NCBI GenBank assembly: GCA_949592205.1
Contig: CATIUR010000011.1
Location: 744,001 to 808,000 of the forward strand
Length of the DNA stretch: 64,000 bases
Reading direction: 5' to 3'
From: Helichrysum umbraculigerum
Taxonomy: Eukaryota; Streptophyta; Magnoliopsida; Asterales; Asteraceae
Positions 23,597-35,311 of this stretch are shown piece after piece. The translations under genes were made by a program, and so were the position numbers. Below the pieces are notes generated by a model. That model searched no databases. It saw nothing but the letters and a program-made list of their open reading frames with translations, and was not told the DNA's origin. Each line of letters opens with the position of its first letter. Positions within the stretch are counted from its first letter, which is position 1.

Positions 23597-23686
23597 CTTA
23601 ACCGGTACAACAATTGATCTATCTTGATGTCTCTGCTCCCCCTCAGGTATTACAACCTATGGGTTTGCAGCCTCAGCTTCAGCTTC
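23597..23686 (-). pseudogene. SIRE accessory gene, exon 2, with one in-frame stop
   Basis: The acceptor ATGAACAG ends at 23687 and the donor GTATTATA starts at 23596. Its 90 bp keep phase 0. The 30 codons are Glu/Ala-rich and then charged. One TAG (23657-23659) interrupts it, probably a former CAG. Confidence 0.6.
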
Positions 23687-23844
23687 CTGTTCATATAATG
23701 ATATTTATATTTTATAATCAGAAACATTTTCCAATTAACTAAATATCTAATATCAGTATAGATATATAATAATATTATACTACATGATTAATAAAAGTAA
23801 TCTATCAACTAAGTATCTATAATATTATATAATGGAAACAATAC

Positions 23845-24883
23845 CTGTTCCGGTGCAATCTCAAAGAACAGATCAATTTCCCTCATCTCGGGATCTTGTG
23901 CCTCGTCATTATGACCTAGCACCTCCTGCACTACATGTGCAGCAACATCTGGGTTCACCTATTCCCCAGCATGTCCAGGTTGTTCCAACACATCCTCCAA
24001 AAGCTATTGTGGATCTTCAGCATGACCCACATCAGCTACAGGTTCTGGAACAGCAGGAGGAGCAGCAACATCTAGCCAACCAAGATTTGGCGGCGTCACA
24101 TAGGCAGGATCGACGATATACCCAAAAAGATTTCTTTCCTCAGGCTTAACTACCCCTTCCTTCCTCACAGTCTGCAAAAACATAGCATTGTACCCTCTGA
24201 GCCCAATAGTAACAACACGTAAGTGCGGCTCAGGAATAGCAAGCTCTGGCAGACGAGCTTGAATGATCAGCATACAAAAACGCGGGTAAACCAGAAATCG
24301 TGATCTGACAGAACCCGAAATCTGTCTAGCCAGCTCTCCAAAAATGTAATCACAAAAACTGTATGGTTTGTTATAAACCAGGGACAGTACAGCTGATACA
24401 AGGGCAGGGCTTAGCTCATCGAAACCTCCCTTCTTTGGTGCAAAAACCGTGACAATCACAAGCCATAGAAACCTCCATTGTCTAATAACCACAGGCTTCT
24501 GGAATTGAACGTCCTTGTCTATCACCCGTATATCCCATACGTCCAATAGCTCCCTCGATAAAATCCATGGGATACTCCAAATCCCCATTCTCTTGCTCTT
24601 CCGTACCAAGCTGTAAAATCTCCCGAAGATTACCAGCCGTAAACACAATCGGTTGATTATTGACCGTTGTTCTAATCTCTGGTGGATTGACCGATTCGTC
24701 ATACTCTATATCCGTCCAGAAATCAGTCAGAATAGCCTGAGAAATAGGTGGAGATGCCGTAACAGCATACCGAATACGTGAACGTGCCAAAAATGTAAGC
24801 ACTTGAGCTACTTTGCTAGCTCCCTTTGCACGTACATCCAGATCAACAAGAATGTTGTAACCTTTATCGAATTGTCGAGCCAT
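23845..24883 (-). pseudogene. SIRE accessory gene, exon 1, frameshifted and with two stops
   Basis: The ATG at 24883 opens a globular-looking domain of about 280 residues (begins MARQFDKGYN). It includes motifs that recur in Asteraceae retroelement proteins, such as IGRMGYTG and YPRF. Its function is unknown, and such ORFs are usually called accessory or env-like. A net +1 shift near 24520 breaks the frame after GRMGYTGD, and the continuation (KDVQFQKPVV onward) is clear in the next frame. TAG stops follow at 24004-24006 and 23959-23961. The exon ends at donor GTATTG (starting 23844), in phase 0 after allowing for the frameshift. Short hydrophobic stretches exist, but I see no signal peptide or clear membrane anchor, so an envelope role is not supported. 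Confidence 0.7.
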
Positions 24884-27479
24884 ATCTATAAAAACACAAA
24901 TGACAACAACAATTTAAAGCACGTTAACAGATTTTAAACTATAACATATTATGAAAATGTAATCATCAAACATCTTAGTTTTAAATTATATATATAACTT
25001 GTTACATGATTGTCTCAAGTATTATACATAAATATGTAACATATATAACTTATAACTAATAAGTCGTAAGTCCAATATGTAATTTCCGTTAGTTACTTGT
25101 TAATTTAAGATTCTCAAATCATTAACGTTTTATAAAACCAATTTATATATTATACCGCTAATATAAAATTAGGACACGCCACACGATTACATTTTGAATC
25201 GGTAGACTTACGATATAAACATATATAATTTACTACAAATCCATGTTATAAATGTTATTACTGAAAAAGCCTTAACATTTATAAAAACTTTTAGAAATAA
25301 AATTTATCTAAGTTCTGGACTCGCAGATGTACTATATGCAAATCGAATTCAACTCGGTTCGCATCTCAACTCGCAATTGATTCAACTCGCCTATCAAGTC
25401 AACTCTCAACTTCGACTCGTTAGTCGATTCGCAAGTCAGCTCGATTCGCGAAGTCAATCAAGTCAACATCTGAAGTCGACTCGCCAGATCAGAAGTCAAC
25501 TCGTTTGTTATTTCAACTTGCTGCGAGTTGAATTGTAAACTCAACTCGTTTGATGAACATCCGTCGCGAGGTTAAACAAAAAAATCGATGATTTGGTTTG
25601 TTTTAACACTATCAATCGATACATTCACGTTTATTAAGGTTCGTTTAACATTAACCCTAAGGATTCGTGTTCTAACAATCCTTTAATCTACGTGAATCGA
25701 TCTAACTTCAAACCGAAACCCTAATTTATTAAAAACTTCGATTTCAAGTTATTTAATCGGTGAAATCCGTTGTAGTTTACCTCAAAATGTTCGCAATCTA
25801 AAGATGAATAATTGTTACGGATCAATAACTCGTTCCTCGTACTCGTAGAATCGAAATCAAATGAAAATTGATTTTTCGCCTCGTTTCGTCAGTAAGTGGA
25901 TCCGCTGAATATAATTGAACTCGCGAATATTGTGGGTTCGGTGGTCTGGTTGACTCGTTTGACCTCCCCTTTATACTCTATATTCGATTCGCGAGAGTAG
26001 AACTCGATCCGCAGGTTGACTAAGTCAACTCGCAGGATTAAATTAAAATGCGAATTAAACTCTAAGTATAAATTAAAACCCCTCATTTGTACAAGTATAA
26101 AATAAAATTATTTTTCACTTGTATTTGTTACGATTGTTCAACTCAAACTAGAAATTATTCTATATAATTTAATTTAATTCCAAAGGGTAAATTCTAATAA
26201 ACACAAAAACTTTATTTGAAACATAAAGCTAAAAATAAAATACGAAACATAAAAGCTAACAGTGGTATCAAGTACCATTTTATTAAATACTTCAATAAAA
26301 TAAAGTACATAATTTAATAAGAATTTAACTGCTTAGGGATCATATTAGTAAGAACAAACTATTTAAAATTTATTTAAAAAGTCTAAGTAGATTGGTAGTA
26401 TACATACCTCATGAAATTCAAATAAATTACCATAAAATTACAACTAAATTTATCATTTATACATTTATATTTATAAAACTATATCTTAGGTACCTTTATC
26501 TACATAGCATAATTAATAAATGCATTACTCACATAAAGTGAATATTTTAATTATAGACAGTTCAAGACGATTACCGGTATTATGATCCACATAAACAAAT
26601 TATACTCGATTTTCTAAGAAAACACTTTATTATTAGTATGAATATTATCAAGTGCTTCCTATTATATGACATACTGAAGAATTTCAAGTAAAACTCATAA
26701 CACTGCATCGTTTAATTTCAAGGTAGTGGTTACTAAATGATGTATCTTTTCGAAACATATAACATACACATGAATTTTAAGTTTAGACAAATATCAGACA
26801 TACCTTGAATATGCTATGTTATCCAAGTCTGTACTTAGTACAACAGAGGATCCCTTCTAGCATAATTCAAAATATATTTGAGAATATTAATTTAATTAAA
26901 GGCTTCAGGTCTGTACTCAGTACAACATAAGTCACCAGTAATTAAATTAATACCCATATTTCAACTATTTGTCAATTATTGTATTATAAAAATACATGAT
27001 AACAGTGTATGGCAATACCATCATTCAACAATTAAGACTAATGTCATACATCATATAATAGTAACACCATATAATAAACAAGTAATTAATTAACTTCTTA
27101 AGACTTAGAAAATATCGTATAATTTGCCTACCAGTACATCATATGATGAAGCCATCTAAATTATAACTTGTGGATATAGGTGTATAATCAAATAAATATA
27201 AACACATACCTGATAGAACCGCTGTAGTTCTAAAGTAACTTTATTTGAACCTACTAACATATCATCCTTAGGACTTAAGCTTATTATTGTGAAGCTTATT
27301 CTCCTAATGTACTATCATCTCCCTAGTTTTGCAGATAAAAACTTAAACATTTTAAAGAATATTATATTTATATTCTTTAATGAAGGCGATTCCCCTTAGG
27401 TAACAAGCAAATGAATGTCATAAGCCTTTTTTTTTTTTTTAAGAACATAGAAATACTAACTATTACAAAAATACCCTTG
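24884..27479 (-). other. SIRE spacer between RNase H and accessory gene
   Basis: About 2.6 kb of AT-rich sequence with no coding frame of note. The part at 25315-26050 is dense in ACTCGC/GCGAGT words, shared with the LTRs and the leader. The rest (26060-27400) looks like degenerate AT-rich DNA. Any separate promoter of the accessory gene should lie here, but I cannot point to one. Confidence 0.55.
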
Positions 27480-27900
27480 GAAGACTAATCACTCTGGATT
27501 TCTCATTCCATTCAGTTGAACCAACGTCTCAAATCTAACTCTGTCGAACGCCTTTGTGTATAAGTCTGCTAAGTTATCCAATGATGGAACCTTAACTAAC
27601 TTTATCAACTTGCTTAGTTTTACTGTGCTTCACTGGATTATTGGTGATCGACATAGTTGATTCATTATCAATCATCATAGGAGTATTGGTTATATTTAAC
27701 CCGTAATCCCGCAGTTGCTGTTGAATCCATAGAACTTGAGAACAACAGCTGCCAGCTGCAACATACTCAGCTTCACATGTAGAAATGGCTACCGAGGTTT
27801 GCTTCTTGCACTGCCAGGATACTAATCTACCTCATAGGAATTGACATCCTCCGGTCGTAGATTTCCTATTCTGATTGCATCCTCCATAATCCGAATCAGT
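27480..27900 (-). pseudogene. RNase H remnant (SIRE pol)
   Basis: Translated across frames, the minus strand shows copia RNase H landmarks: STTGG near 27860, ISTCEAEYVAA near 27780 and a DNES-like motif near 27670. Several stops lie between them. It normally degrades the RNA of the RNA-DNA hybrid. Here it is dead. Confidence 0.7.
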
Positions 27901-29373
27901 TAAGCTACGAGATCTAAGTCTCCATCAATCGGATACCAAAGACCCAGCTTAGGTTTCCCTTTGAGGTAACGAAAGATTCGTTTAACAGCTTGCATATGTG
28001 ACTCTTTCGGATTAGCCTGATATCTTGCGCATAAACAAACAGCAAACATAATGTCAGGTCTAGAGGCTGTTAGATACATTAGTGATCCGATCATGGCTCT
28101 ATAAAGAGTTGGATCCACATCGCTATCACTCGATGTATCTGGACCTAGTCCATGATTGACTGGAATTGGAGTATTGTAGACCTTACTTTCAACCATTTTA
28201 AAGCGTTCTAATAGCTCATATATGTATTTAGATTGATGAATAAAGAATCCATCCTTCTTTTGATCAACTTGTAATCCTAAGAAGAAATTCAACTCTCCCA
28301 TTGTAGACATTTCAAACCTTTTTCTCATGACTTGTTCGAATTCTTGACACATCTTTTCATCAGACGATCTAAAGATAATGTTATCAACATAAACTTGCAC
28401 GAGAAGAAAGTCTTTCTTCTTCCACTTTACAAACAGTGTACTATCAATTGATCCTCTTGTAAATCCATTCTCAAGTAGAAACGTTGATAGTGTTCCATAC
28501 CACATCCTTGGTGCTTGATGTAATCCATATAGAGCCTTATTCAAACGATATACTCTATCTGGATACTCAGGATCAGCAAACCCTGGCGGTTGTGAAACAT
28601 ACACCAATTCTTCCACTTTGCCATACAAGAAGGCACTCTTAACATCCAACTGATAAACCTTTATACCATAATATGATGTGAATGCTAAGAACACTATAAT
28701 TGAACCTAGCAACTGGTGCAAGCACTTCATTGTAATCTATACCCTCTTGTTGATAAAAACCTTGAACCACTAGACGAGCTTTATTGCGAGTAACGATTCC
28801 TTTATCATCTCTCTTGCACTTAAATACCCATCTAGTTCCAATTGGATATTCTCCCTTTGGTAGGTCAACCAACTCCCATACTTATAATTTTGAGAACTGA
28901 GATAGTTCCTCTTGCATTGCTTCTACCCACGAGCTTTCTTTTAAAGCCATTTGAACATTTTTCGGCTCAACTTGTGAGATAAAGCATGAATGTAGACATT
29001 GATTAGGAATCCCTGTCTCTTTCAATGCAGTATACAAGCTTTGGTATTCTTAATTTTCAGACGTACTAGCTTTTGATTGAGTTCTTGTTTGAACCGGAGT
29101 ATTAATATCACCGATGATGTTTCCAACGGGATGATTCTTACTCGTTCTAGTTGAAGCAACAGGCTCAACTGGAATCTCATCTCCTAAGTTAGTACCGATT
29201 TCCTCAAGAACACTATGTTGTTCAGGAATGTCTTCCAAATCTGGTACACCCTCTCTAGATAACTGTGAGTTATCAATACCCATAGATATTCTTAACTCTC
29301 TCAGTGGAGTGAGGATTTCATCCACTAATTTGTCAGTCAGCTCTTCTTCATTTAGAGGTGTATCTACTTTGGA
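27900..29373 (-). pseudogene. Reverse transcriptase remnant (SIRE pol), YVDN active site
   Basis: The minus strand carries a linker (29373-29050), the N-terminal RT segment with WVFKCKRDDKG (about 28830) and the core with QLDVKSAFLYG and ALYGLHQAPR. The frame changes near 28710 and stops occur near 28880 and 29048. The catalytic box, usually YVDD in copia elements, reads YVDN, because codon 28380-28382 is AAC. Loss of that metal-binding Asp should abolish polymerisation even if the frame were intact. Confidence 0.85.
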
Positions 29374-31817
29374 TTTTTAAGATCCTGACGCCAGCCGAGC
29401 GGTCGGTTTTTAGGAATCGCTTCCTGTCGTTGCGGGCCTCCCGCTTGGCTGGGTCAGTGGGTTTTAAATTTATAAAGAGCTGGGGCTCAACTTATAAATA
29501 CTACCTACTACACAGGGTGAGTAAGCAGTAAGTATAACTCGAGGTCGTTCTTAAATCGGAGCGAATTGAAACGAAGCGATGCCAAAGATAGAGTTCGCTT
29601 TTAGGATAGGGTTTGTGCAAGTAGGTAGGTTTTGGTGTTTTAGTTTTCTAATTAATTAATTAACTAAATGCAGGAAAATAAAGATAGAGAAGAATCGGTA
29701 GCTAGGTAGACAGATAGAGAATTGCGGCGATTGAAACTTCGATAATCAGTTGTCGGGATGATGCTTATTATAAAGATAATTGGGGACATTTTTAGTTAAT
29801 AGACAAATGCATTACGGGTGTAAACACTAGGACCCTACTCATTCTAGTTATTTACCAGAATTAGTATGTCACGAGACCTAGGCTATCGTGATTCTGATCA
29901 GAACAGGCTGCTCAACCCCCCACACTGTCTTTGTGGACAAGTGACCCTCGAGGGGTGCAGGAATAAGGTAACAGACTGCCATACCGGTAATTCTGACCAT
30001 TCTTAACACCTAAATGTAAATGCCATCTCCTAAATATGCTCAGATTATTATTTTGTTATTCTAAACTATCAGTTTTGTAGAGTCTAGGGGTTTTAAGAAT
30101 CCTGAACCACTGCTGGGCTTCACTTTCATCTCTAGACTCATTCCTTACGTTTGATTAGTTCAATTACTTCTGTCATGATCTAGACTCTCCTTTGCAATCA
30201 GTCATTCAACCCTAGGAACACCAGCGGTGTACAATGCATACTCATTCTACAGCGTACCACACTAGGCACCATTCACGATGTACTACACTTAAACAGTTCC
30301 ACAGACCCTCGTAACCAGGAATATGTTGTAGCTTTTATCCCTAGGTACAGGTACGTTGTACTATGTTGAAATGTTTCCATAGCTTCAGTTCCACGGGTGG
30401 ACAGACGGTGTACTATAACATTTCCACAGTTATATTGGTTCCTAGGCCATATTTTAGGGTCTCTAGGTAATCCACAGTGTTGGCACATACGGCTTTTTCC
30501 GGGGCTTCCACGTTGTACTCCACCAGTGGTGTTTCCAAAGCTATACTCAGTACTTCAGCCGAATTATAATGATAGACACGGCTTCGTACTATAACACAGA
30601 TAACTTCCTACTGTACCTAAAGGTGATCAAGTTCTAAGCCTAAAGTAGCAGTCACGCGAAGGACTGGAAAGGGTGATCCATAACTAAGTCTAGATGCATG
30701 ATAAGTTTTAGACATAACAAATATAACAATTCCCAATTATATAGTTTTAAAGATTAATTCAACATCATCCCTACGTCTAATTATCTACATTTCAACAACC
30801 GCAATAGCACACTACTCAATAAGCATGGCAATAACAGTAACATACATCATACAAGCAGGCATAAATAATTCGGACATAGTATAAGTATGAAAAGATAGAT
30901 ATCACCAGTAAATTGAGCAGCGTAACGGCTGAAAAGAAAGGCAGAGTCTTGCACCAAGAATGCTCTTATTACACCGTGATTACAATACCAGCTTCCTTCT
31001 CTCTCTACTGCTAACCAACTAACTATCGATCTCTCTCTAGAGAGAGAAAACTCTAGAGAGAGAAACTATCTAACTAAACTAACCTAGAGAGAGAGTAAAA
31101 GTATAAAAATGTAAAAATGAAGAATAAAATGTGTGTGAAGTGATGAGTGATGTTGGTGGATTGATGGATGCTTGAAATGATGAAATGAGGCTTCTATATA
31201 TAGAGATCACACAGCCGTATCCGTAGACCGTATCCTAACCATGAAACGCACAACCGTATTGCAAAGGCGAATAAAAACCTGATTTTTATCACCCAAACGC
31301 ACGATACGGCTGAGCTAGGGTGAATACGGCTGAACTGGACCGTATACGGCTGTGCATAGGGTGAATACGGCTGAGCTAGCCCGTATACGGCTGAGCACAG
31401 ACCGTATATGGTCTGTACAGGCCGTATACGGTCTGTGTCCAGCCGTATACGGTCTGGCTCAGCCGTATACGGTCTGTGTCCAGCGGTATTCGGTCCGTTG
31501 GTTCTCCGTTTCTTCGATTTAGCGTAACTTCTTCGTCGTTAACGGTTACGTAATTTCCTAACGAAGAAAATGACATAAGTTAGAGGTCCTAACTTGAAGC
31601 GTAGCTCAAGATGCATTGAAATGAATGAACGGAGGTACGGTGAAGCAGTTTTGCCCTGTTTCTTACATTTTTCATGCCATTTTTAGTGATTTTACAAACA
31701 TCAACTCCGTTTTGACTTAGTTAACAAAACTTTATGAATAATGTCCTTTTAAGTGTGTTTTTGTTAACTTTGTGCCTAAAATGTGGAAGATAACGTATGT
31801 AAAAACATGACTTTTTA
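29374..31817. mobile_element. 2.4-kb insertion in SIRE pol, unclassified
   Basis: Sequence unrelated to copia pol separates the integrase C-terminus from the RT linker. TTTTTA occurs at both edges (29374-29379 and 31812-31817), a probable target duplication. On the minus strand it has a TATA-like CTCTATATATAG (about 31191-31202) followed by a CT-rich leader-like stretch. An array of CCGTATACGG palindromes lies upstream of the TATA. This looks like a promoter region, perhaps a solo LTR, but the edges do not show clear TG...CA ends. No protein is encoded. Confidence 0.65.
31245..31500. repeat. Array of CCGTATACGG palindromes
   Basis: Five perfect copies (31340-31349, 31381-31390, 31422-31431, 31443-31452, 31463-31472) and several one- or two-base variants, separated by CTG-containing spacers. 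They lie just upstream (minus sense) of a TATA-like box. Confidence 0.85.
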
Positions 31818-33260
31818 CGTGTTATCGGATCCACTAGTAGATGGTTGATTTGGATCAACATTTGTCTGGATTCCAGAATTTGGAACACTCGATGTTGAAG
31901 TATGGTCAGTATCCACATCTTCAAACACTAAATGTTCAGCTATCTCTGAATCACTGACATAGTCACTAATAGGAACTTTAAATGATGCAAAAAGTTCTGA
32001 ATAATCAAATTGCCAATCTAAGCCCTTATGAACATCAGGTGAGTAGCTCGTAACCTCAATATTATAAACTACTTCCAAACGTCCCGTGACTTTATTAAAG
32101 ACTCTTTTATTTGGCGAATTGGGCATATAACCTAGGAAAAATCCTTCGTCAGCCTTTTCACCAAATTTAGCTTGATGTCCGGTCTTTAATATGGTGCATG
32201 AAACTCCAAAGGGTTCAAACCCTTTTAAGTTAGGTTTCTTATTGTTCAAAAGCTCATAACAAGTCTTGTTATGTCTTTTAACCGTAAGAACTCTGTTGAG
32301 AACACAACATGTTGTATTCACTGCTTCTGCCCAAAAGATGACTGGAAGCTTTGAATCAGCAAGCATTGTTCTAGCAGCTTCAATCAACGTTATATTCTTC
32401 CTTTCAGCTACACCATTCTGTTGAGGTTCATAAGGTGCACTGAATTGATGAATTATCCCTTTGCTTAAGCAATAGATATTCAACGTTGAATTCTTAAATT
32501 CTGTTCCGTTGTCACTACGAATAATCTTCACTCTCTTTTTATAGACATTCTCTACCAGATCAAAGAATTCAATTAAAATTCCTGGAGTTTCATCCTTTGA
32601 TCCCAAAAAGAATACCCACGAGAATCTAGAATAGTCATCTGTGACAACCAAACAATACCATTTGCCACCTAGACTTCTTTTGCTTATAGGGCCGAAGAGG
32701 TCCATATGTAGCAATTCAAATGGTGAGGAGATAGAGTTTTCAGTCTTAGATCTGTGTGGTTTCTTGTGCTGCTTTCATTTCATGCAAGGAACACACTTAT
32801 CTTCAGACTCGAAACGTTTTTGTAGTACACCTAGAACCAACTCATTTCTGGTTATGTAGTTCATTTTTCTCCAGTTCAGGTGTGCCATTCTCCTATGCCA
32901 TAATAAAGCGTCTGCTTCTGAAGCCTTGGATAATAAACATGTAGACACCATTGAAGAGTTAGGAACACCCATGTTGATTGCATAGATGTCCTTCTTCCTT
33001 GATGCCCTCATCAGTATCCATTTCTCAGGAATTGTAAATCCTAGCTTCAGGACTAAGGCCTCCTTTTCATTAAAGTAAACTGGATGACCTTTATCACAGA
33101 CTTGGAAAACACTCACTAGGTTATGAGTTAGTTCTTCAACATAGTTCACATCCTCAAGAGTCAAAGTTCCATTTGAAACTTTTCCTTTTCCCGTAATCAC
33201 TCCTCTTTTATCTCCTGCAAAATTTACTTTTTGCTTGAGACCTTCCTTGAAGTCTGTCAA
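31815..33260 (-). pseudogene. Gag-pre-integrase and integrase remnant (SIRE pol)
   Basis: From 33260 the minus strand encodes the gag-pre-integrase region with the His/Cys zinc site (about 32920-32775: HRRMAHLN, CVPCMK). A TGA at 32775 breaks it. The catalytic core continues in frame from about 32770, with DLFGP, SDNGTEF and the Glu-containing NGVAERKN. The core is open down to 31815, where it meets the 2.4-kb insertion. Integrase would join element DNA to the host chromosome. This copy cannot be made as one protein. Confidence 0.85.
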
Positions 33261-33330
33261 TAGACTTTATTCTCCTGTCATGTGTCTTGAGCATCCACTG
33301 TCTACATACCACCAGCTGTCCTTGTTCACA
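33261..33330 (-). pseudogene. Aspartic protease remnant (SIRE pol)
   Basis: The minus strand encodes WWYVDSGCSRHMTGE, the copia protease active-site box with DSG. A TAA directly follows the GE and interrupts the frame before the gag-pre-integrase part. The upstream frame (33363-34748) also ends at a stop, so the protease is isolated between stops. Confidence 0.75.
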
Positions 33331-33362
33331 GTCTGCTCCTGCACATAATAAGTTGTACACAA

Positions 33363-34748
33363 TTAGTTTTGAAAAGGGACCCAAGCCATTACGGTCTTGG
33401 TTTGTCCCTTATCATCAACAATCTGAACTTCCTTGAAATAACCATAACTATTCTCATCAGGAGTCTTGGTTACTTTCACAGGAGTTTGAGACTGTTGATG
33501 ATCAGAAGTCTTTTGCCTATGAGGAGAGTGAGTAGAAAACCTCCTAGGCACATAACTTTGTCCTTGTGCACGTGAAGTAGAACCACTCTCAAACTGACTG
33601 TGGTTTCTACTAGGGGTCCTAAATCTCGACGGTGTCTTATCTCTAGATTTATTTAAAACATTTTCAGATTGAGAATAAGGCCGTTTAGGTTTAGGTGGAG
33701 AGACACTATGATTACCATTTCTTTTCAAAATATTTACAGGTTTACTACCTAATCCAGGTTTGATACCTAACCTGTCCATAACTGAACTAGAATTGGTCTG
33801 TGTCTGTTCATTAATCACTAACTTATGTGATGCATCTGGCTTTTTGTTTGGACAACACGAAGCTACATGTCCCTTTTGGTGACATTTGAAACAAGACATC
33901 TGTTTACGTGATTTACTAACTTTTGCTTTCTCATTTGGAGTCTTAGGCACTAAAGGATCAGATGTTTTCTCCTTATTAACCTCATCATCAGTCTTAGTAT
34001 CATTAATCACTCCACCCGATATGAACTGTATTTTGGTGTGATGTGATATCTTACTATTATCAGATGATAGATTCTTAACAGAAACTTTCTGTGCCTCTGA
34101 CTGTTCAGGTTTGTTAGTTACTTCTTTCTCAGGATTAGCATCTGTCATTTCAGAATCTTCAGGAGTACTAGTGTAATTGGCATTAAAAGGATGAGGTACA
34201 TCATTGTATCCTATCCCAGTCTTATCCTTTACACTACGTTGAGCATCTAGCATTTTATCCATTTCTAAGGTTCTATAAGACTCAATCTTACGGTTTTGCT
34301 CAACTAACTTATGCTTAAGCTCAGCTAACTCTCTATCCCTATCAGCTATTGTTTGATTTAAGTCATCAATGTTTATATAGAGACCATATATGATTATTGC
34401 CTTTTCATTTATGGTATCTCTAAGTGCAATCTTATCAGAACCATCAGACTTAATCTTATTCTTAAGATCTACCTTATCTGTACTTAGCCTAAGGACATCA
34501 CTTTTAGCTTGTTCAAGTTCAGATATTATAGTCTTATTAGAATCATTAAAAGTGCTAACTTGGGATAACAAATTCTGATTAGACACAGTTAAGACACTTA
34601 ATTGAGATTGTAAATCAGTAACCAGGTAACAAACATCAGCAAGAGTAAGAATATCCAAACATACCCTTTTCTTGTCAGTTTGTACTTCAGCCATGCGTGC
34701 CACAAAGTCATCTGGACTCATATCAGCAGTTGAATCCATATACAGCAC
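33363..34748 (-). pseudogene. Gag C-terminal region with coiled coil and CCHC knuckle (SIRE)
   Basis: An open frame of 461 codons. The first 190 residues or so are coiled-coil-like (repeated Leu/Ile with charged residues). A CCHC knuckle, CFKCHQKGHVASCC, lies at about residue 288, and the rest is Ser/Pro/Lys-rich. It overlaps the end of the next upstream frame (34718-35287) in a different register, so a frameshift separates the two halves of what should be one Gag. It probably binds genomic RNA. Confidence 0.75.
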
Positions 34749-35287
34749 GTCATCATCACTTGCTTTCTCTTGAATCTCGGTACCTTTACTTCAACATCAG
34801 TAGGCATATAGCTTTTGGACTCAGCAGCCATCTCTTGATCTTCAATCTCAGCCATGAGAGCTTCCTCAAACTGAGCTTGCCAATCATAAGATCCATCTAA
34901 CTGTTTCACAACTAAGGCTTTGGAAGCTAAAGTACTTCCCGAACCTTGTTTGCTATTGCCAGTTTCAACCTTAGGTCTTTGACACTCACGAGCAAAGTGT
35001 CCATAACCTTGACAGTTGAAACACTTGATCTTGGTTTTATCAAACCCTGATCGATTTCCTACCACTTTTCTACTTGTTCTCTTTAAGAAATTTTTAACTC
35101 TCCTTGATAACATTGCAAGTTGATCCTGGAGATCTATTTCCTCAAGATAATCAGGGTCTATCTGATCATAATCTTCATCAAACATAATCGGATCATTGAT
35201 TTTACCCTGAATGTAGTTTTCATAAGAAGCAACAAAGGATGCAAGAACAGATAACTGTTGCTCAGCAGATTTCACACTCATTGGCAT
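34718..35287 (-). pseudogene. Gag middle region with CCHC knuckle (SIRE)
   Basis: A 189-codon frame with a canonical CCHC knuckle, CFNCQGYGHFAREC (about residues 93-106). It follows the UBN2 part (35312-36169), separated by a stop at 35312-35314, and shifts frame into the coiled-coil part near 34750. Two CCHC knuckles in one Gag is a feature of SIRE-type elements. Confidence 0.75.
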
Positions 35288-35311
35288 CTTTTGATGTCCT
35301 TGAGTTGACTT

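Noticed and set aside
23832..24149. Plus-strand frame of 105 codons rich in Gln/Pro/His
   Set aside because: It is antisense to exon 1 of the accessory gene, which has better evidence (splice sites and phase).
24004..24883. Envelope protein in the SIRE element
   Set aside because: No signal peptide, membrane anchor or cleavage site is visible, and the gene has introns. Called accessory instead.
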